A DNA stretch of 64,000 nucleotides from BOKV01 sp041739465 (GCA_041739465.1 JBGSNX010000045.1:21041-85040), one strand, 5' to 3'. Positions 42,173 to 51,626 are shown, counted from the first letter of the stretch. The notes: generated by a model from the sequence alone, not told the origin. Numbers and translations: made by a program.

Positions 42173-43839
42173 TCGCGCCAGCGGGGGTTGATCCAAGGTT
42201 CCAGGTTGGACCTTGGCAATGGCTCGCGTCCAAGAATGTGGTCGGACGCCTTCTCGCCGACCATGATTGAAGGGGCGTTCAAATTGCCATTGGTGACGCG
42301 CGGGAAAACCGAACTGTCCGCCACCCGAAGCCTGTCGACACCGATCACCCGCAATTGCGGATCCACCACAGCATGGCCATCATCGGCCCTACCGATCCGG
42401 CAAGTGCCGCATGGGTGGTAGGCGCTCTCCACATGCTGGCGCAAGTAATCGTCAAGCTGCGCGTCGCTTTCAACATCCGATCCGGGAGCTATTTCGCGAC
42501 CACGGTAGGGGTCAAAAGCCTTTTGACCGAAAATCTCGCGCGTCAGGCGCACGGCATGGCGAAAGTCCGCCCAGTCATCGGCGTGGCTCATGTAGTTGAA
42601 GCGGATCGACGGGGCCGCGAGCGGATTGGGGCTTTTGAGCCGCACCTCGCCGCGCGATTTTGAGCGCATTGGCCCGACATGGACCTGAAAGCCGTGGCTT
42701 TTTGCAGCAGCCTTGCCATCATACCTGATAGCCACCGGCAGGAAGTGGTACTGGATGTCAGGGTATTCGATGCCAGGTTTGGAGCGGACGAAAGCTGCGC
42801 TTTCAAAATGGTTTGTTGCCCCGTCGCCGGTCTTGAACAACAGCCATTCGAGCCCGATCCTGGCTTTCGACAGCAACCCCAGCTTTGAATAAAGCGTGAT
42901 CGGTTGCAGGCATTCCATTTGAACATAAAGCTCAAGGTGGTCCTGCAGGTTCGAGCCAACGCCGGGGCGATCGGCCACGACTTCAATTCCCATCTGCTGC
43001 AAATGGCTGGCGGGACCAATTCCCGACTGCATCAGCAATTTTGGTGAATTGATCGAAGACGCTGCAATGATGACTTCGCGGTTGGCGCTGACGGTCGAAA
43101 GCCGGTCGCCGATCTGGACTTCGACACCCGTTGCCCTGCCATCCTCGATGATGATCCGGGTCGCCAGTCCGCGCAAGATGCGGACATTGGGCTTCCTGAG
43201 GGCCGGTTTCAGATAGGCATTCGCCGCGGACCAGCGACGGCCCTTCCAGATGGTTTGTTCCATGGCGCCGAAGCCTTCCTGCTTCAGGCCGTTGTAGTCA
43301 TCTGTCACCTCAAAGCCTGCCTGGCTCCCCGCTTCGGCAAAGGCGTGGAACAGCGGATTTTGGCGCGGGCCGCGTTGCACATGCAAAGGGCCATCGGTGC
43401 CGCGCGCCTGCCCCTCGACGCCATGGGCAGTTTCCATGCGCTGGAAATAGGGAAGAACATCGGCATAGGACCAGCCGGCAGCGCCCTGCTCGGCCCAATG
43501 GTCGAAATCGCGCGCATGCCCACGCACATAAACCATGCCGTTAATCGAGGACGAACCACCGATCACTTTGCCACGAGGTGTGGCCAGCCTGCGGCCTCCC
43601 AGATGCGGTTCGGGGTCGGACTGGTAACCCCAGTCGTAGAGCGGCATGTTCATCGGGTATGAAAGGGCGGCTGGCATCTGGATCAAAGGACCGGCATCCG
43701 TGCCGCCATACTCGATCACGATAACGCTGTTTGAAGGGTTCTCGCTCAGGCGCGCAACCATGGCCGACCCCGCCGAACCCGACCCGACAATCACGAAGTC
43801 TGCCAGCATGATTGTTGAGTCCATTCGCCCGGCACTCAT
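42160..43839 (-). CDS. betA: Choline dehydrogenase
   Basis: A 559-residue FAD-dependent GMC oxidoreductase at the inner membrane that oxidises choline to betaine aldehyde. The dinucleotide motif VIVGSGSAGSAM is near the N-terminus, PRGKVIGGSSSINGMVY is GMC signature 1, and SGIGPASHLQQMGI is signature 2. The C-terminal active-site His is in HPCGTCRIG. The block NYMSHADDWADFRHAVRLTREIF is characteristic of BetA. The first ATG has GGAG eight bases upstream, though starts 5 or 10 codons later would better match the family. It follows betB by 25 bases. Confidence 0.95.
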   Translation of the reverse strand: MSAGRMDSTIMLADFVIVGSGSAGSAMVARLSENPSNSVIVIEYGGTDAGPLIQMPAALSYPMNMPLYDWGYQSDPEPHLGGRRLATPRGKVIGGSSSINGMVYVRGHARDFDHWAEQGAAGWSYADVLPYFQRMETAHGVEGQARGTDGPLHVQRGPRQNPLFHAFAEAGSQAGFEVTDDYNGLKQEGFGAMEQTIWKGRRWSAANAYLKPALRKPNVRILRGLATRIIIEDGRATGVEVQIGDRLSTVSANREVIIAASSINSPKLLMQSGIGPASHLQQMGIEVVADRPGVGSNLQDHLELYVQMECLQPITLYSKLGLLSKARIGLEWLLFKTGDGATNHFESAAFVRSKPGIEYPDIQYHFLPVAIRYDGKAAAKSHGFQVHVGPMRSKSRGEVRLKSPNPLAAPSIRFNYMSHADDWADFRHAVRLTREIFGQKAFDPYRGREIAPGSDVESDAQLDDYLRQHVESAYHPCGTCRIGRADDGHAVVDPQLRVIGVDRLRVADSSVFPRVTNGNLNAPSIMVGEKASDHILGREPLPRSNLEPWINPRWRESDR

Positions 43840-43864
43840 GTGGCTTGCTCCGTCACTTGCGTCA

Positions 43865-45361
43865 TCAGTAGGGATATTGCGGCGGGGTCATCGCCACATA
43901 GACGGCCTTGATCTGTGAATAGGCTTCCATTGCCCAGCGGCCGTTTTCGCGGCCTATTCCGGACCGCTTGTAGCCACCGAACGGCATTTCAACCGGTGTG
44001 ACATTGTAGGTGTTGATCCAGCAGGAACCAGCTTCAAGGCGCGCCATCATGCGATGGGCACGGGATAGATCGCTGGTGTATACGCCTGCCGACAGCCCGT
44101 AGCCGGTATCATTGGCGCGGGCGACCACGTCGTCTTCATCGGTGAAGGTCAAGACACTCATGACGGGTCCGAAGATTTCTTCGCGACAGATCGAAACGCT
44201 TTCATCGGCCACGTCAAAGATCGCCGGTTCCACCCAGTAGCCGCCTTCAAAGCCGGCAATTTTGGGAAGGTTGCCTCCGTAAACCAGGCGCGCTTCGTTT
44301 CGTCCGGCCTCCAGGTATGAGCGTACCTTTTCAAAATGCGCTGCCGACACCAGCGGGCCGATGTTGGTTTGCGGATCGAGGGGATCGCCGATCTGCAACG
44401 CCTTTGTGCGCGCCACCAGTTTTTCAAGAAAGCTGTCCTTGACCGACGCATGCACAAAGACACGGGTGCCGTTTGAGCAGACCTGCCCGGTCGAGTAGAA
44501 GTTGGCGACCATTGCGCCGCCAACTGCTGAGTCGATATCGGCGTCATCAAACACGATCAGCGGGGATTTGCCGCCCAGTTCAAGCGTCACGTGCTTGAGG
44601 CTGCTTGCTGCACCTTCGAGAATCCGGATTCCGGTTGCGGTGGATCCGGTCAGCGAAATTTTGGCAATGCCCGGATGCGCGGTAAGTGCTGCGCCAACGC
44701 GGCCATCGCCCTGAACGATGTTGAAGACACCGTCGGGCAGGCCGGCATCCTTGTAGGCGCGGGCCAGTTCAAGGGCAGAAAGCGGTGTGGTCTCGGCCGG
44801 CTTGAATATGAATGCATTGCCGCAGGCAAGCGCCGGGGCCGATTTCCAACAAGCGATCTGCAGCGGATAGTTCCACGCACCAATGCCGGCACAAACGCCC
44901 AGCGGCTCGCGTCTGGTATAGCCCCAATCGCCTTCTTCGCCCGAAAAGCCGACATATTCGCCGATCTGCACAGCAGCTTGCGCCGCGAAATATTCAAGGC
45001 AGTCGGCTCCGGAGGTCACGTCAACGGCCAGGGTTTCCTGAACCGGCTTGCCGGTGTCCAGCGTTTCAATCCGGGCAATGTACTCAAGGCGCTCACGCAG
45101 GATTGCCGCCGCCTTGTTGAGGATGCGGGCACGCACAGCAGGCGGGGTGTTGCGCCAGACCTTGTAGCCTTCGCGCGCTGCGATGACGGCGTTGTCGACA
45201 TCTTCAACTGTTGACCATCGGATCGTGGCGATAGCCTCTCCCGTGGCTGGATAAAGTGTTTCGCGGCTCTCACCGGAGCCGTCGACAAATTTCCCGGCGA
45301 TGAAATTCGAGGGGCGCGCGAGTTGCGCTGCAATGTCGGAGAATTTGAGGGGCTTGTTCAT
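43865..45361 (-). CDS. betB: Betaine aldehyde dehydrogenase
   Basis: A 498-residue NAD(P)-dependent aldehyde dehydrogenase that converts betaine aldehyde to the osmoprotectant glycine betaine. The catalytic Glu is in LELGGKSP and the catalytic Cys in GQVCSNGTRVFV; the cofactor site GSTATG is present. It overlaps the betI stop by four bases and precedes betA, which gives the betI-betB-betA operon of choline oxidation. Confidence 0.95.
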   Translation of the reverse strand: MNKPLKFSDIAAQLARPSNFIAGKFVDGSGESRETLYPATGEAIATIRWSTVEDVDNAVIAAREGYKVWRNTPPAVRARILNKAAAILRERLEYIARIETLDTGKPVQETLAVDVTSGADCLEYFAAQAAVQIGEYVGFSGEEGDWGYTRREPLGVCAGIGAWNYPLQIACWKSAPALACGNAFIFKPAETTPLSALELARAYKDAGLPDGVFNIVQGDGRVGAALTAHPGIAKISLTGSTATGIRILEGAASSLKHVTLELGGKSPLIVFDDADIDSAVGGAMVANFYSTGQVCSNGTRVFVHASVKDSFLEKLVARTKALQIGDPLDPQTNIGPLVSAAHFEKVRSYLEAGRNEARLVYGGNLPKIAGFEGGYWVEPAIFDVADESVSICREEIFGPVMSVLTFTDEDDVVARANDTGYGLSAGVYTSDLSRAHRMMARLEAGSCWINTYNVTPVEMPFGGYKRSGIGRENGRWAMEAYSQIKAVYVAMTPPQYPY

Positions 45362-45951
45362 TGGAGCGCTCCTTCGCTTGAAAGCCGGCTTTGCAGATGA
45401 TCAATGCAGTGCTGGATGGCCTGTGCTGCATCAGGGCCTTCGCGGCGCAAGGCGTGCCGCACATACAGCCCGTCTATCATTGCAGCCAGGCTTTCGGCCA
45501 TTCCTTCTGCGACATCCCTGTCAACGAGCTGTCGCAGCGGGTTCACGAGGTTGCTGCGCAAGCGGCTCGAATAGATGTGCAACAGGCGCGAGGCCTTTAC
45601 TGACGAGTAGGCGCGCAAGTAAAAAACCAGCCAGGCGGCAATTGTGGTGCGATCAAACTGGCTCTGGGCAAAGCTGGCGCGGACCACTGCCTCGATGCGC
45701 TCGACCGGAGTGCGGGCAAGCTCAAGATGGCGGCGCACTTCAGCGGAAAAATCGCGCATGAGGAAGCGCATTGTCTGAGTGACGATTTCGTCCTTGTCGC
45801 CGAAGTAGTGGAAAGCCAATGCTGGCGACATGCCTGCGCGCGAAGCGATTTCACGCACGGAAACCTCCAGCGAGCCCTGCTCGCCAATGGTCAGGACTGC
45901 GGCATCAATCAGCGACTGCCTGCGGCCATCCTGCGCTGCGATTTTCCCCAT
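45358..45951 (-). CDS. betI: Transcriptional repressor BetI (TetR family)
   Basis: A 197-residue TetR-family repressor, first gene of the bet operon, with the helix-turn-helix VREIASRAGMSPALAFHYFGDKDEIV at about residues 31-56. BetI represses the choline oxidation genes and is released by choline. A perfect palindrome 65 bases upstream of its start is the likely operator, which suggests autoregulation and control of choXWV. It overlaps betB by four bases. Confidence 0.94.
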   Translation of the reverse strand: MGKIAAQDGRRQSLIDAAVLTIGEQGSLEVSVREIASRAGMSPALAFHYFGDKDEIVTQTMRFLMRDFSAEVRRHLELARTPVERIEAVVRASFAQSQFDRTTIAAWLVFYLRAYSSVKASRLLHIYSSRLRSNLVNPLRQLVDRDVAEGMAESLAAMIDGLYVRHALRREGPDAAQAIQHCIDHLQSRLSSEGALQ

Positions 45952-46016
45952 TTCTTGTTCCCAATCCGGCTAGAGCGACCCTTCAAGCCTGCCCAGCTTC
46001 TGCTTGGGCCGCGAAA

Positions 46017-46036
46017 TTGATTGACCGGTCAATCAA
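46017..46036. promoter_or_regulatory. betI operator: BetI operator candidate (perfect 20-base palindrome)
   Basis: TTGATTGACCGGTCAATCAA is a perfect inverted repeat in the gap between betI and choX. Its sequence agrees with the TTGATTG-type sites known for BetI in other bacteria. It lies 65 bases from the betI start and 122 from the choX start, so it can control both directions. Confidence 0.8.
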
Positions 46037-46158
46037 AATTACGGATTTTTTGCTTGCGGGACAATGGGCGAAGTGCTGAAAATGCCAGTCACGACCGGAC
46101 GCGTTGTCGCGGTGTCGAGGCGAAAACGCCCGGAAACTTCAAAAGGGAGAACAACACC

Positions 46159-47100
46159 ATGAAATTCAAGCCAATTACCCGGCCCTTGCTTGCAGCGGCG
46201 CTGGCAGTGTTTGCAGCCTCAGCGCCGGCAAATGCAGCAGACCCCGAGTCCTGCAAGGCTGTGCGTTTTGCCGATGTGGGCTGGACTGAAATCCAGGTTA
46301 TTTCGAGTATCGCTTCTAACCTCGTCACTGCCCTTGGCTATACGGGCGAAGTGAAGACCCTTTCAGTGCCGGTGACCTTCGCCTCGATGCAGAGCAAGGA
46401 TATCGACATATTCTTTGGCAACTGGATGCCGTCGCAGGCCGCGGATATCCAGCCCTATCTGGATGACAAGTCGGTTGAACAGCTGGCTGTCAACATGGAA
46501 GGCGCTGGCTATGGCGTTGTCGTACCGCAATATGTTGCGGATGCAGGCGTCAAGAGCATCACGGACATGCAAGCCCAGAAGGACAAATTCGGCGGCAAGT
46601 TTTATGGCATCGAAAGTGGCAATGACGGCAACCGCATCATCCAGACCATGATCGGCGAAGAGAATAACAATCTCGCCGGCTTTGAACTGGTAGAAAGCTC
46701 CGAGGCAGGAATGCTGACAGAAGCCGAGAGCGCCATCAAGGACAACGAATGGATCGCGTTCCTTGGCTGGACCCCGCATCCCACAATGGGCCAGATGAAG
46801 CTGCATTACCTTGCCGGCACCGAGTCCTATGGTTTTGGTGGAGCGACCGTCTACACAACGTCGCGCGCAGGCTGGGCAGCAGAATGCCCGAACGTGGCCA
46901 AGCTGATCTCGCAGATGAAGTTCACCCTTCCCATGGTGGGCAACACCATCATGGCGCCGGTGCTGAACGAGGGCAAAGACCCCGTGGCACATGCCGCTGA
47001 ATGGATCAAAAGCAATCCGGATGTGATCAAGGCATGGACTGACGGCGTGACCACAATGTCAGGCGGCGATGCCGCCGCAGCACTGGCCACCATCCAGTAA
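46159..47100 (+). CDS. choX: Choline ABC transporter substrate-binding protein
   Basis: A 313-residue periplasmic binding protein of the OpuAC/ProX type. The signal peptide is MKFKPITRPLLAAALAVFAA, cleaved after ANA near residue 27. The mature part holds VGWTEIQVISSIASNLV, FFGNWMPSQ and IAFLGWTPHPTM, whose aromatic residues form the quaternary-amine cage. It is the first gene of choXWV and is expected to be induced by choline through BetI. GGGAG precedes the ATG. A strong hairpin follows, likely limiting transcription into choW. Confidence 0.93.
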   Translation: MKFKPITRPLLAAALAVFAASAPANAADPESCKAVRFADVGWTEIQVISSIASNLVTALGYTGEVKTLSVPVTFASMQSKDIDIFFGNWMPSQAADIQPYLDDKSVEQLAVNMEGAGYGVVVPQYVADAGVKSITDMQAQKDKFGGKFYGIESGNDGNRIIQTMIGEENNNLAGFELVESSEAGMLTEAESAIKDNEWIAFLGWTPHPTMGQMKLHYLAGTESYGFGGATVYTTSRAGWAAECPNVAKLISQMKFTLPMVGNTIMAPVLNEGKDPVAHAAEWIKSNPDVIKAWTDGVTTMSGGDAAAALATIQ

Positions 47101-47109
47101 GTCAAGACC

Positions 47110-47137
47110 AGGGCGCCGGATAAAACCGGCGCCCTTT
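47110..47137 (+). terminator. Hairpin between choX and choW (partial terminator or mRNA stabiliser)
   Basis: Arms AGGGCGCCGG and CCGGCGCCCT form a perfect 10-base stem with a 6-base loop (ATAAAA), followed by TTT. It stands ten bases behind the choX stop and would give more choX than choW/choV, the usual pattern for binding-protein operons. Confidence 0.8.
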
Positions 47138-47176
47138 CTCCATCCGGGGGTCACAGGGCAAGCGGGGACCAGGGCT

Positions 47177-48034
47177 ATGAGCGATCCAGTTTCGGAGCTG
47201 ATAAGGCTGTGGAAGATTCCGGTGGGGCAGTGGGGCAAAGCCGCCATCGAGTTCATCATCAGGTATTTTGAATGGTTCTTTGATGGTGTGAAACTCGCCC
47301 TGAACTGGACGGTTGAAAGCACAAGCTGGCTGCTGCTGCTGTGCCCGCCTGTTGTGCTGGCGGTATTGATCGCGGCACTCGTCTGGTATGCCCGCCGGTC
47401 CAAATGGCTGGCGCTTGGCGTGTTGTTCGGTCTGCTTTTCATCATCAACCAAGGCCTTTGGAAGGAAACCATCCAGACCCTTTCGCTGGTGATATACGCC
47501 ACGGCGCTTTCCATGGCGATCGGTGTTCCGCTCGGTATCTGGGCCGCACACAACCCAAGGGTCTGGCGGACCATGCAGCCGATCCTCGACCTCATGCAAA
47601 CTATGCCGACCTTTGTTTATCTGATCCCGGTACTCATCCTATTTGGCCTCGGCGCGGCACCGGCTCTCATTGTCACCATCATCTTTGCCATGCCTGCGCC
47701 CGTGCGCATGACCTATCTGGGGATCACGTCCATCCCCAAGCCGATGATCGAGGCGGGGGAGAGCTTTGGAGCCACCAAGCGGCAATTGCTCTGGAAGGTC
47801 GAACTGCCAGCCGCGCTGCCGTCCATCATGGCAGGGCTGACGCAGTGCATCATGCTGTCGCTGTCCATGGTGGTGATTGCCACGCTGATTGGCGCGCCCT
47901 CGCTTGGCAACCCGGTCAACCGCGCGCTCAACAACCGCAATATTCCGCTTGGCATCGAGGCGGGCCTCGCCATCGTCATCCTTGCCATCATCCTTGACCG
48001 TGTATTGGCGCGGCGCGCGGAGATGCGCAAATGA
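47177..48034 (+). CDS. choW: Choline ABC transporter permease
   Basis: A 285-residue inner-membrane permease with the OpuAB/ProW fold. It has helices at about 35-60 and 65-85 and the transport core near residues 90-270, with the EAA-type loop EAGESFGATKRQLLWKVELPAALPSIMAGL. It pairs with ChoV. The Met of MSDPVSEL follows the choX hairpin; the longer upstream frame overlaps choX. choV overlaps its last four bases. Confidence 0.92.
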   Translation: MSDPVSELIRLWKIPVGQWGKAAIEFIIRYFEWFFDGVKLALNWTVESTSWLLLLCPPVVLAVLIAALVWYARRSKWLALGVLFGLLFIINQGLWKETIQTLSLVIYATALSMAIGVPLGIWAAHNPRVWRTMQPILDLMQTMPTFVYLIPVLILFGLGAAPALIVTIIFAMPAPVRMTYLGITSIPKPMIEAGESFGATKRQLLWKVELPAALPSIMAGLTQCIMLSLSMVVIATLIGAPSLGNPVNRALNNRNIPLGIEAGLAIVILAIILDRVLARRAEMRK

Positions 48035-49212
48035 CCGTCGCCGTAGAGTTCAAGAATGTTGACATCGTTTTCGGCGCAAAGGTCAGCGAGGCCCTTGCCC
48101 TGCTGGATGGCGGCAAAAGCCGTGCTGAAATTCTCAATCAGACCGGCGCCGTGCTTGGAGCGGCGGGCGCAAATCTCACCGTGAAGCAGGGTGAAATCTC
48201 GGTTCTGATGGGCCTTTCAGGCTCGGGCAAATCCACCCTGCTGCGCGCGGTCAACGGTCTCAACAAGGTCACGCGCGGAGAGGTCATCGTACACGATGGC
48301 GGCTGGTCGGCGGATGTCGTGAAATGCAGTGCGGCAGATCTGCGCAAGGTGCGCCGTGAATGCGTGGCAATGGTTTTCCAGCAGTTTGCACTTTTGCCAT
48401 GGCGCACGGTCGCCGAAAATGTCGGCTTTGGCCTCGAGCTGTCCGGCGTTCCCGAAACAGAGCGGCACGAACGCGTTAAAAAGCAACTGGAACTGGTCGG
48501 CCTTGACCAGTGGTCCGAGAAATACGCCCATGAACTCTCGGGCGGAATGCAGCAACGCGTAGGACTGGCCAGGGCTTTTGCTACCGAAGCGCCGATCCTC
48601 TTGATGGACGAGCCGTTTTCCGCTCTGGACCCGCTGATCCGCACCAAGCTGCAAGATGAACTTCTTGACCTGCAGGCCAAGCTGAAAAAGACCATTCTCT
48701 TTGTCAGCCACGACCTTGAAGAAGCTCTCAAGATCGGCAACACGATCACCATCATGGAGGGTGGCCGTATTGTTCAGTCAGGCCCGCCTGAAGACATCGT
48801 CTTGCGGCCAGCCAATGATTATGTCCGAGAGTTCATTGCCAATGTGAATCCGTTGTCGGTGCTCACCGCCTGGAATGTCATGCGAGACCGGCGCGACCTC
48901 CTTGCTGCCCCCGATGGCGGGGTGTGGCTCGACCGGCGGCAAACCACGAGTTTCAAGATCGGGGCAGACCAGAAAGTTTTCTCTGCAACCCGCCTGGGAA
49001 AACCGATCGAGTGGCTGCATTGTGAACAAGCGGAAAAAGCCGAGCCGGGCAGCAATGTCGTTTATTGGGCAACGCCAGGCACGTCGTTGCGCACGGTGAT
49101 GCTGGCGATCCACCAATCGCAGACTGCACCAGTTGCGGTGTTTGACGATGACAGCAAGTTCATCGGCGCAATTGGCGTGCGGGACCTGCTGCAGGCGATC
49201 CTGCGGCGATAA
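48031..49212 (+). CDS. choV: Choline ABC transporter ATP-binding protein
   Basis: A 393-residue ABC ATPase of the ProV/OpuAA type. Walker A GLSGSGKST is at 61-69, the signature LSGGMQQR and Walker B LLMDEPFSALDPL are near 175 and 197. The C-terminal 110 residues form a CBS-type region, an osmotic or ionic sensor in ProV homologues. An insertion of about 25 residues before the first beta strand (GGKSRAEILNQTGAVLGAAGAN) is the ProV/ChoV family feature. It overlaps choW by four bases. Confidence 0.93.
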   Translation: MTVAVEFKNVDIVFGAKVSEALALLDGGKSRAEILNQTGAVLGAAGANLTVKQGEISVLMGLSGSGKSTLLRAVNGLNKVTRGEVIVHDGGWSADVVKCSAADLRKVRRECVAMVFQQFALLPWRTVAENVGFGLELSGVPETERHERVKKQLELVGLDQWSEKYAHELSGGMQQRVGLARAFATEAPILLMDEPFSALDPLIRTKLQDELLDLQAKLKKTILFVSHDLEEALKIGNTITIMEGGRIVQSGPPEDIVLRPANDYVREFIANVNPLSVLTAWNVMRDRRDLLAAPDGGVWLDRRQTTSFKIGADQKVFSATRLGKPIEWLHCEQAEKAEPGSNVVYWATPGTSLRTVMLAIHQSQTAPVAVFDDDSKFIGAIGVRDLLQAILRR

Positions 49213-49215
49213 CGT

Positions 49216-51492
49216 TCAGAACCGCCGGGCAATTGCCGCGAGAACGTTGGAATAGTCGTCGGTCCATGCGGCAGTGTTGCCCGGTGCCAACGGCTTCCAG
49301 CGCGGGTCGGACAGGATCGCACCCAATGCAGCTTCGCTGTTTGCAAGCACCACAACTTCGCTGGCGTTAAGCTGTTCGCCCTTGGCGAGGGCTGCTGGCG
49401 GATGGAAGATTCCGGCGCGCCCGGACATGCCGGTCTGGCGGGCGAGAGCGGCAACAACACTTTGCAATTCCATGTAGCGATTTGAAATGTGAATGGCCAG
49501 AATGCCGTCCGCCTTGAGTTTCGAGCGGTAGAGTTCCAACGCCTCCACGGTAAGCAGATGGACCGGGATCGAGTCGGAAGAGAACGCGTCGATCAGCAGG
49601 TAGTCAAATTTCCCGGCCGGCTCCTTGCCGAGCGTCAGGCGTGCATCGCCAAGCACTATCGGGTCTCCATTTCCGCAATTGGAAACGAAACGAAAAAGCT
49701 TCGGGTTTGCGGCCATGTCAACAACGGCCTGGTCGATCTCGTAGGAAGTCCATTTTTCACCCGGCTTGCGGTGGCACAGGATTGCACCTGCACCAAGCCC
49801 GATGGTTGCCATCTGCGCTGGCTTTCCGGCAAGTTTCCCCTGCGCTGCAAACAGCGCCGAAGCGATGCCAAGGCTCTCGTGATAATAGGAGAGCGGGGTA
49901 GGCTTGCCCGAGACTTCGTTGTTGCGAATGGCGCCATGGGCTGTTGTGCCATGGGCCATGACCGTGAACCGACCGTCCGGAGTGTGAAACGCTTTCACGA
50001 CGCCGAAGAAGGAACGTTCAACAGAAACCGAGCCGCCCACCGCCTGCGAAGCAAAGAACAGGCCGGTGACAAGGATGATGAAAAAGCCGTGCAAGGCTTC
50101 TGAACGCAACCGGATGACTGCGCCTGTCATGGCGAAGGCGGCGATGCACAGCGCGTAGAAACCCGGATCGCTTGGCATGGCCAGCGAAGCAAAAAGCCTG
50201 TTGTTCATGGTGAGTGCAATGAGCAGGCCGAGCAGCACGAAAATCCGAATCTCGCGCCGATTGCCGGTCCATGCCTGCGGGCGGCACATCAGCGCTGCCA
50301 CCATCAGCAGGGGATATTCGGCGACCCAGTTGAAGATTACCGGTGAAACCAGCGAGGTGAACGCGCCGCCCACCACGCCACCAAGCGACATCAAGAAATA
50401 AAAGGCTGTCAAACCATTGCTGTCAGGCCGCTGCGAGACCAGCACCGAATGCGCCAGCAGCGCGGCGAAGAAGAAAAACGTGAGGTGGCATGCCAGCAGA
50501 AACCAGACCGGCAACAGGCTGCCCAGGACCATGGTGAAGAACACAAGGCCTGCCATTGGCGGCAGAAGGTTCGACAAAGACGCAATGCTGAAAACCGGAT
50601 TGCGGGCGAATGCCAGCACGAAAGTCAGCAAGAACAGTGCAAGCGGGATAACCCAAAGAAACGGTGCCGCGGCAATGTCCATCGACACATGCGCAGTCAC
50701 AGCCACCAGCAAACCTGAAGGAACGGCGGCAAGGCCGACCCAGCGCATGCGAGTTGGCCAGTCGGTTTGTGACGGCAGGTCTGAAACAGATGCGGCCTGT
50801 TGCGGTGAATGGGCCTTGCCGGAAACCAGCCAGCTGCACGCAGCAATGGCGACGCCCAAGGCGACAAACCCGCCGCTCCAGGCCAGCGACTGGCTGGAGA
50901 CAGTCAACAGCGGTTCAATCGCAAGGATGTAAAGAATGAGCGAGGCGAAGCTGCCGATATTGCTGGCGCCATACAGGAAATAAGGATCGGCGGCATGGCG
51001 GTGGCCGGTCTTTGAAAACCAGGCCTGCAGCAGCGGGCCATTGGCCGAAACGGCAAAGAACGGCAAGCCGATGGATACCGTGAACAGCCCAAGCAACCAA
51101 AGGGTCTGGCCGGTTTGCGGTGGCTCGCTCCATCCTTGCGGAATGGTAACAGGAAGGAAAACAACGGCAATGGCCATCACACCCAGATGCACGATTGCGG
51201 CAGTGCGCACGGAAAGTCTGGTGGACAGCAGATGTGCATAGCCATAGCCGAACAGCAGCATGGTCTGGAAGAAGACCATCGCCACAGACCAGACACCGGG
51301 CGATCCACCTAGGCGCGGCAGCACCAGTTTTGCAAAGAATGGTTGGACTGAGAACAACAGGAAGGCGGACAGAAACAGCGTTGCTGCGAAAACTGGCAGT
51401 ACAGCCCTTGTACCCAAAGTCTGTGCTTGCGGTGCGCTCGACCCTGCCGCGATTGCTGGCTGCATCATCATTCCCCATGGCTTTCCCACCAT
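49216..51492 (-). CDS. Fused MFS-like membrane / spermidine synthase-like protein
   Basis: A 758-residue protein. The N-terminal 500 residues contain about 12-14 hydrophobic segments; the C-terminal 230 form a spermidine-synthase-type Rossmann domain with IGLGAGAIL, SYEIDQAVV and LIDAFSSDSIPVHLL. The last motif replaces the substrate-binding residues of true spermidine synthase, so an aminopropyl transfer is uncertain. Family members are annotated as fused MFS/spermidine synthase. The start is ambiguous between several Met codons (51492 to 51465). It lies between choV and soxB, convergent with choV with a 3-base gap. Confidence 0.8.
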   Translation of the reverse strand: MVGKPWGMMMQPAIAAGSSAPQAQTLGTRAVLPVFAATLFLSAFLLFSVQPFFAKLVLPRLGGSPGVWSVAMVFFQTMLLFGYGYAHLLSTRLSVRTAAIVHLGVMAIAVVFLPVTIPQGWSEPPQTGQTLWLLGLFTVSIGLPFFAVSANGPLLQAWFSKTGHRHAADPYFLYGASNIGSFASLILYILAIEPLLTVSSQSLAWSGGFVALGVAIAACSWLVSGKAHSPQQAASVSDLPSQTDWPTRMRWVGLAAVPSGLLVAVTAHVSMDIAAAPFLWVIPLALFLLTFVLAFARNPVFSIASLSNLLPPMAGLVFFTMVLGSLLPVWFLLACHLTFFFFAALLAHSVLVSQRPDSNGLTAFYFLMSLGGVVGGAFTSLVSPVIFNWVAEYPLLMVAALMCRPQAWTGNRREIRIFVLLGLLIALTMNNRLFASLAMPSDPGFYALCIAAFAMTGAVIRLRSEALHGFFIILVTGLFFASQAVGGSVSVERSFFGVVKAFHTPDGRFTVMAHGTTAHGAIRNNEVSGKPTPLSYYHESLGIASALFAAQGKLAGKPAQMATIGLGAGAILCHRKPGEKWTSYEIDQAVVDMAANPKLFRFVSNCGNGDPIVLGDARLTLGKEPAGKFDYLLIDAFSSDSIPVHLLTVEALELYRSKLKADGILAIHISNRYMELQSVVAALARQTGMSGRAGIFHPPAALAKGEQLNASEVVVLANSEAALGAILSDPRWKPLAPGNTAAWTDDYSNVLAAIARRF

Positions 51493-51597
51493 GGTTCTAA
51501 CATCGAGGGTTTAAGAGATTCTGACGCCCGGGGCATTTGTCCGGGGCCGCGGCCGCGGTCGCAAACGTTTTGTTTGAGTGCCGTTTCAGGCGACGCA

Positions 51598-51626
51598 TTG
51601 ACGTTGCAGCCCCCTATGTTGCTAAT
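51598..51626 (+). promoter_or_regulatory. Possible promoter of the sox operon
   Basis: TTGACG (51598-51603) is 17 bases from GCTAAT (51621-51626), about 50 bases before the soxB start. The upstream gap also has a 12-base palindrome CCGCGGCCGCGG at 51547-51558 and two CCGGGGC direct repeats. Confidence 0.4.
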
